From positions 1-34,598 of the forward strand of contig JACAAW010000021.1 of assembly GCA_013377115.1 (NCBI GenBank): a DNA stretch of 34,598 nucleotides, written 5' to 3'. The translations under genes were made by a program, and so were the position numbers. Positions 30,833 through 34,598 of this stretch are shown piece by piece. The notes beneath the pieces were generated by a model. The model did no database searches. It was not told where the DNA came from and saw only the letters and a list, made by a program, of their open reading frames with translations. The DNA comes from Bacteroidota bacterium (GTDB lineage Bacteria; Bacteroidota; Bacteroidia; Bacteroidales; CG2-30-32-10). Each line of letters begins with the position of its first letter. The first letter of the stretch is position 1.

Positions 30833-32314
30833 ATGAAAAGAAGTTTGTTTACCTTGTTTTTTATAATATTTGCAATTCAGATATTTGCTAACACAACAAT
30901 TTATGCTCCTACTCTGAATTCTCCTGCAAATGGTGCTATTGATCAAATGCCCAATGCCCTTTTAGATTGGTCGGCTGTTTCAGGAGCAACCTCGTATGAA
31001 GTTCAAATAGATCAAGATTCGTTGTTCCCAGCGCCAACATCTTATATTGCAACTGTTACTGCAAAAAATGCTTCGGAATTACTCTTTAATACCAAATATT
31101 ATTGGAGAGTTCGGGCTCTTTCGACTGCTGGTAATTCTGGATGGTCAACTTTTAGAAATTTCACCACAATCGTTAAAATAACCAATTTAACCTCTCCAAA
31201 TAATGGAGCTACGAATATCACTCCACAATTCGACTTAGAATGGACAGCAATTACAGGAGTTACAAATTACGATTACCAAATTGACACTTCTAGTACTTTC
31301 AGCAGTTCCATATTGGTTTATGGATCTGTATCAGGAACCACGCCTAAATATACAACCAATAACTTGTTATATGGAACGCAGCATTATTGGAGAATTCGTG
31401 CCAGACATAGTTTTGATACAACCATTTGGACACCATCAAGAAATTTCACCACTCTAGATTCTTTAAATTTGACATCTCCTGCAAATAATGCAACAAATCA
31501 ATCTATCGTTCCAGAATTAAAATGGAGCTTGGTAAAAGGATCATCAAAATATGAAGTTCAAGTTGATTTAACAAATTCTTTTAATACTCCTTCATTAATT
31601 TCCTCAACTGTTGTAGCAGTTCCTTGGTCGGCAGCTGTTAATACACAATCCATTATTTGCGACACTTTAAACTTTGGCTTACAATATTTTTGGAGAGTCA
31701 GGTCAATAAATAATAATGATACTTCAAAATGGTCAGCTGTATGGAAACTTCAAACAATCAATGCTGTTAATATGATTTATCCTTTAAATGGTTCAACATG
31801 GATAGAAACAAATCCTAAATTTAATTGGGATGCTATTGCTGGAATTAATGGTTATACATTAACCTGGAGCACATCTCCAAGTTATGCTTCTGCTACCACA
31901 GTGAACATTGCTGCAAATACTAGTGAATATTCTGTAAATAATTTGGGAATAGGCGTGAAATATTATTGGAAAGTAGTTGCCAAGACAAATAGTGATACTT
32001 CAATTGTTAATAGCTTTTCTTTTACTACAAAATGGGGTGTTGGAATTGAAACTACAACTTTAAACCCATCAAATATTAAAGTTTATCCAAATCCATCAAA
32101 AGGAAAATTTACAGTAAAAGTAGAAACCTCAAATTCATTAAGCGTAGACTTAAGCATTTCAAATTTAGTAGGTCAAACTGTTTATACTGAAGATTTAACC
32201 ATCAATGGATTATTTACAAAAGAAATCAATTTAAGTAGCCTTCCAAAAGGAATTTACTTTCTTAAATTAGAAGATGGAAAAAGCTCAAACATTCAAAAAT
32301 TCATCATTCAATAA
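30833..32314 (+). CDS. T9SS-exported protein with four fibronectin III-like repeats
   Basis: A 493-residue protein with a signal peptide (1-19). Four similar repeats of about 90-100 residues follow (about 25-112, 115-207, 210-309, 312-400), each with L-x-SP-x-NGA or similar opening, a W-x-AV-x-G-x-Y-x-(V/L) strand and Y-WRVRA; they resemble fibronectin III modules. The final ~80 residues are a type A sorting domain (IKVYPNPSKGKFTVKVE, SNLVGQTVYTEDL, LPKGIYFLKLEDGK, KFIIQ). It is probably a surface adhesin or scaffold. It is in tandem with the propeller protein; the 57-nt gap holds only an AT hairpin, so both are probably made from one transcript. A strong terminator follows. Confidence 0.9.
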   Translation: MKRSLFTLFFIIFAIQIFANTTIYAPTLNSPANGAIDQMPNALLDWSAVSGATSYEVQIDQDSLFPAPTSYIATVTAKNASELLFNTKYYWRVRALSTAGNSGWSTFRNFTTIVKITNLTSPNNGATNITPQFDLEWTAITGVTNYDYQIDTSSTFSSSILVYGSVSGTTPKYTTNNLLYGTQHYWRIRARHSFDTTIWTPSRNFTTLDSLNLTSPANNATNQSIVPELKWSLVKGSSKYEVQVDLTNSFNTPSLISSTVVAVPWSAAVNTQSIICDTLNFGLQYFWRVRSINNNDTSKWSAVWKLQTINAVNMIYPLNGSTWIETNPKFNWDAIAGINGYTLTWSTSPSYASATTVNIAANTSEYSVNNLGIGVKYYWKVVAKTNSDTSIVNSFSFTTKWGVGIETTTLNPSNIKVYPNPSKGKFTVKVETSNSLSVDLSISNLVGQTVYTEDLTINGLFTKEINLSSLPKGIYFLKLEDGKSSNIQKFIIQ

Positions 32315-32330
32315 AATATTATGAATTAAT

Positions 32331-32365
32331 AAAAAATACGATTTCGATGAAGTCGTATTTTTTTT
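32331..32365 (+). terminator. Terminator of the T9SS cargo unit
   Basis: ATACGA with TTC (32336-32345) pairs with GAA and TCGTAT (32349-32358), one wobble, 3-nt loop, flanked by A-run and an eight-base T-run. Confidence 0.88.
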
Positions 32366-32368
32366 GCC

Positions 32369-32404
32369 AAAAAAATAGAGTTCATAAATTTTATGAACTC
32401 TATT
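32369..32404 (-). terminator. Terminator of dnaN
   Basis: AATAGAGTTCATAAA (32374-32388) and TTTATGAACTCTATT (32390-32404) are perfect inverted copies around one base. On the minus strand the stem is followed by a T-run (plus-strand A-run 32369-32375). It lies 20 nt beyond the dnaN stop. Confidence 0.88.
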
Positions 32405-32424
32405 AAATATGACTTAATTGTTAA

Positions 32425-33549
32425 TTATCCGTTCAACATAACAGGCATTACCAACATCAAAACATCTTCGCTTTTGTTTTCAGAGTTAACTGGCAACAAA
32501 ATTCCAGCTCTGTTTGGTGCAGACATTTCAAGATTAATTTCATCAGTCTCAAGGTTGGTTAACATTTCAAGAATAAATTTTGAATTGAATCCTATTTCCA
32601 TGTCATCACCTTCGTATTGGCAGCTCAATCTTTCTTTTGCTTCATTAGAGAAATCCAAATCTTCTGCTGACAAAACCAATTCGCGTCCAGTAATTTTTAA
32701 ACGAACCTGATGTGTAGATTGATTTGCAAAAATAGCAACACGTTTAATGGAACTTAGAAATGAAATTCGGTCGATCGTAAGTTTGTTAGGATTTTCAGCA
32801 GGTATCACTGCTTCGTAGTTTGGATATTTTCCTTCAATCAAACGACAAATTAAATTTACATTTTCAAACGAGAAAAAAGCATTGGTATTGTTATATTCAA
32901 TTTTAACAGGAGTGTCTTGATTTCCAAGAATATTTTTTAATTGATTCAATGGTTTTTTTGGCAAAATAAATGCGGCATCACTTTCTGATTTTGCATCGTT
33001 TCTTGTATATCTAACTAATTTGTGAGCATCAGTAGCAACAAAAGTGATACTTTTTGTTGACAATTGACAAAAAACACCTGACATAATTGGTCTAAGTTCG
33101 TCATTACCAGTTGCAAAAATAGTTTTATTGATTGCTTTGGTTAACAATAATGAATTGATTGTTAATGAAGAAGTGCTTTCTAAAGTTGGAAGTTTTGGAA
33201 ATTCATTTCCATCATGACCAGTAAGTCTGTATTTTCCTTCACCAGCAGAAATTTCAATACCGAAATTTTTATCATCGATAGTAAAAGATACAGGAATATC
33301 AGAAAAGGTTTTCAATGTATCCAATAAGATTTTTGCAGGAATGGCAACGCATCCCGATTCTTCTGCTTTTGAAATTTGGATTTTTGTAGTAATAGTTGTC
33401 TCCAAATCAGAGGCTGAAACCACTAATGAATCATCGTTTAACTCAAAAAGAAAATTGTCGAGAATCGGTAAAGTATTGTTAGAATTCAATACTCCGCTTA
33501 TAGATTGTAATTGTTTAAGCAATGTTGTGCTTGATGCAATAAATTTCAT
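32425..33549 (-). CDS. dnaN: DNA polymerase III beta subunit (sliding clamp)
   Basis: A 374-residue ring protein, dimeric in known cases, that holds replicative polymerase on DNA and binds many repair proteins. The three clamp domains are visible: about 1-118 (MKFIASSTTLLKQLQSISGVL), about 125-243 (KAINKTIFATGNDELRPIMSGV, FVATDAHKLVRY) and about 245-374 (NKLTIDRISFLSSIKRVAIFAN, MEIGFNSKFILEML). The end VLMLVMPVMLNG corresponds to the usual MPMRL-type C-terminus, extended by two residues. In this phylum dnaN is commonly found apart from dnaA and close to gliding or ABC-transport genes; here a DUF4340 gene precedes it by 38 nt. A -7 box lies in that gap, and a perfect-stem terminator follows. 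Confidence 0.97.
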   Translation of the reverse strand: MKFIASSTTLLKQLQSISGVLNSNNTLPILDNFLFELNDDSLVVSASDLETTITTKIQISKAEESGCVAIPAKILLDTLKTFSDIPVSFTIDDKNFGIEISAGEGKYRLTGHDGNEFPKLPTLESTSSLTINSLLLTKAINKTIFATGNDELRPIMSGVFCQLSTKSITFVATDAHKLVRYTRNDAKSESDAAFILPKKPLNQLKNILGNQDTPVKIEYNNTNAFFSFENVNLICRLIEGKYPNYEAVIPAENPNKLTIDRISFLSSIKRVAIFANQSTHQVRLKITGRELVLSAEDLDFSNEAKERLSCQYEGDDMEIGFNSKFILEMLTNLETDEINLEMSAPNRAGILLPVNSENKSEDVLMLVMPVMLNG

Positions 33550-33571
33550 AATTGGTTGTTTTTCGTTTTTA

Positions 33572-33579
33572 CAAAAATA
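33572..33579 (-). promoter_or_regulatory. -7 box of dnaN
   Basis: The minus strand reads TATTTTTG, a perfect TAnnTTTG element 22 nt ahead of the start codon, in the 38-nt gap behind the DUF4340 gene. No -33 element is found at the expected distance. Confidence 0.4.
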
Positions 33580-33587
33580 GAAAAAAT

Positions 33588-34598
33588 TTATTTAATGTTT
33601 TTACTTGTCAAACTATTATTTGAAAAATAATTTAATGGTCTGAGAATCTTGTCGCAAACATAGAACTGTATTAATACAAAGTCCTTATCATCATTTATTA
33701 AAGCATACAATCTATCTCTATCGAAAAAGACAGGACGATCTAACTCATCAGCTTCTCCAGGATTAGAACGTTTATGAAAAGTTTTCATTGTATGAACTTT
33801 ACCTTTACTATCGGTTAATGAAAGAATATGAAAAGGTTTGGACTTAATTATTGAATCCTTTTTGTTTTTGTTCAACTCACTAAGCAATGCTTCAAATTTA
33901 ATATCCCCAAATGAGGCCATGTATTCAATTACTTTACTTGTATCATAATTTGTCAGCGTTTTTCCATCAATCAAGGAAACTAAATTAAATGTTCTATTCT
34001 GGTTATTAACGATTGTAAAAGATTGATTTGGTTCAGAATTATTTTTCAATGTAACTGATTTTATTTCATCTAATTTCTGATCAAATATTGTTGGATCCCG
34101 CCAATCATCTTCAACAGAAGAAAATCTTGTACTCAAATAGCCTCTAAATCCAGGAATATGAGTAATAAAAGGAACCGAAGAATTTTCCATCAACATATAA
34201 GTTCCCATATTATCTTGAGTTGCACCACCAACATAGAATGTTTTAATACATTTTTCGTAAGGAAATAATTTTATCTTTCCAAACAAATTAATTCTGTATG
34301 AACTTGCATAAACCTCAACTTTTACTCCTGTTGAAGCTAAATTCTTAACTACATTATTGTGGGCGGCTTTTGGAACTGGTTGTTTCACCTCGATGTTTAA
34401 CAATGTTTTCAAGAGAACTTCTACAACTTCATTTCTTGCATGATAATTTTTATTCAAACTCCAATTACCCGGAGCGATTTTTACAACATCAACCTTTCTA
34501 CCAGTTTTATCCGTAAGAAAAACTCTGGTAATAACGCTTGAATCTTCAATCGCAAAATCTTTTAATTCCTTATTAAAGGTGCCATTATTATTGGTTAT
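33588..34598 (-). CDS. DUF4340 domain protein, 5' end outside the window
   Basis: A partial gene: the frame stays open from 34598 to its stop at 33588, so the 336 residues seen lack the start. The apparent start at 34457 is a TTG inside the domain; the residues before it (for example FNKELKDFAIEDSSVITRVF, with KVDVVKIAPGNWSLN next) continue the family pattern. Conserved parts include ARNEVVEVLLKTLLNIEVKQPVPKAAHNNVVKNLA and the FIPGFRGYLSTRF-like stretch (near 34130-34170). DUF4340 proteins have an N-terminal membrane anchor (not seen here) and an unknown role. In many Bacteroidota they lie between ABC-transporter/GldG-like genes and dnaN, so such genes are expected just beyond the window edge. 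It is probably co-transcribed with dnaN, 38 nt downstream. Confidence 0.85.
   Translation of the reverse strand: MTNNNGTFNKELKDFAIEDSSVITRVFLTDKTGRKVDVVKIAPGNWSLNKNYHARNEVVEVLLKTLLNIEVKQPVPKAAHNNVVKNLASTGVKVEVYASSYRINLFGKIKLFPYEKCIKTFYVGGATQDNMGTYMLMENSSVPFITHIPGFRGYLSTRFSSVEDDWRDPTIFDQKLDEIKSVTLKNNSEPNQSFTIVNNQNRTFNLVSLIDGKTLTNYDTSKVIEYMASFGDIKFEALLSELNKNKKDSIIKSKPFHILSLTDSKGKVHTMKTFHKRSNPGEADELDRPVFFDRDRLYALINDDKDFVLIQFYVCDKILRPLNYFSNNSLTSKNIK

Noticed and set aside
1-34598. CRISPR array, tRNA, prophage or defence island
   Set aside because: No regularly spaced repeats, no cloverleaf-like GC-rich stretch, and no integrase, transposase, nuclease-helicase or toxin-antitoxin gene was seen; RmuC and Ung are housekeeping repair proteins here.

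Overview
The window is ordinary chromosomal DNA from a member of the Bacteroidota, AT-rich throughout. The assignment rests on several signs. There are Bacteroidota-type promoters (TAnnTTTG, often with TTG or TTTG about 19 nt upstream), genes lack obvious Shine-Dalgarno sites, two secreted proteins carry type IX secretion (T9SS) C-terminal sorting domains, and many families are typical of the phylum (GWxTD lipoprotein, DUF5723 barrel, DUF922, DUF4340 beside dnaN, carboxypeptidase-regulatory/TonB-plug proteins). Order or genus cannot be fixed from the sequence alone. There are 31 genes. I see no rRNA, tRNA, CRISPR array, integrase or transposase.

Layout. 1-1385: yebC converges on a small MerR-type regulator; behind the regulator lies a composite inverted repeat. 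1386-4621: an amino-acid permease with a lipoprotein 14 nt behind it, preceded by a His/Met/Cys-rich membrane protein with its own promoter. 4649-6644: a two-gene unit encoding a barrel-less TonB plug protein and a regulatory-domain/propeller-like protein. 6645-7197: a 553-nt divergent control region. 7198-9553: gltA-mdh, a two-gene TCA-cycle operon whose citrate synthase is of the mitochondrial (eukaryotic-like) type. 9667-11897: a cold-shock protein and an ABC-F ATPase. 11894-14061: four small minus-strand genes, a membrane protein, tandem DUF4190 paralogues and a DUF922 putative metalloprotease. 14178-17609: a DUF5723 barrel and a UbiD-type decarboxylase. 17737-20508: thiol peroxidase (tpx) and two exported proteins. 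20717-26616: a compact five-gene run, ung, an Omp85-type outer membrane protein, rmuC, a GWxTD lipoprotein and rlmB. 26751-27703: a 42-residue lipoprotein and an outer-membrane-type protein. 28007-32314: two large T9SS cargo proteins. 32425-34598: dnaN preceded by a DUF4340 protein that is cut by the window end.

How the genes work together. Central metabolism (gltA, mdh, probably menaquinone synthesis through the UbiD enzyme), information processing (yebC, rlmB, the ABC-F protein, dnaN, ung, rmuC) and oxidative or cold stress (tpx, csp) sit among cell-envelope genes of poorly known function. Transcription units are unusually readable: many are closed by simple hairpin/T-run terminators and opened by consensus promoters. 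These signals correct two over-long reading frames (the cold-shock gene and the exported protein at 18297) and show that rlmB and the Omp85 gene start at TTG.

I found no convincing new defence, mobile or biosynthetic system. The most interesting unknowns are the barrel-less plug/propeller pair with a 42-bp-spaced direct repeat upstream, the metal-ligand-rich membrane protein, an exported protein with a strongly basic tail where a sorting domain would be expected, and a possible hairpin over the start codon of the DUF5723 gene.
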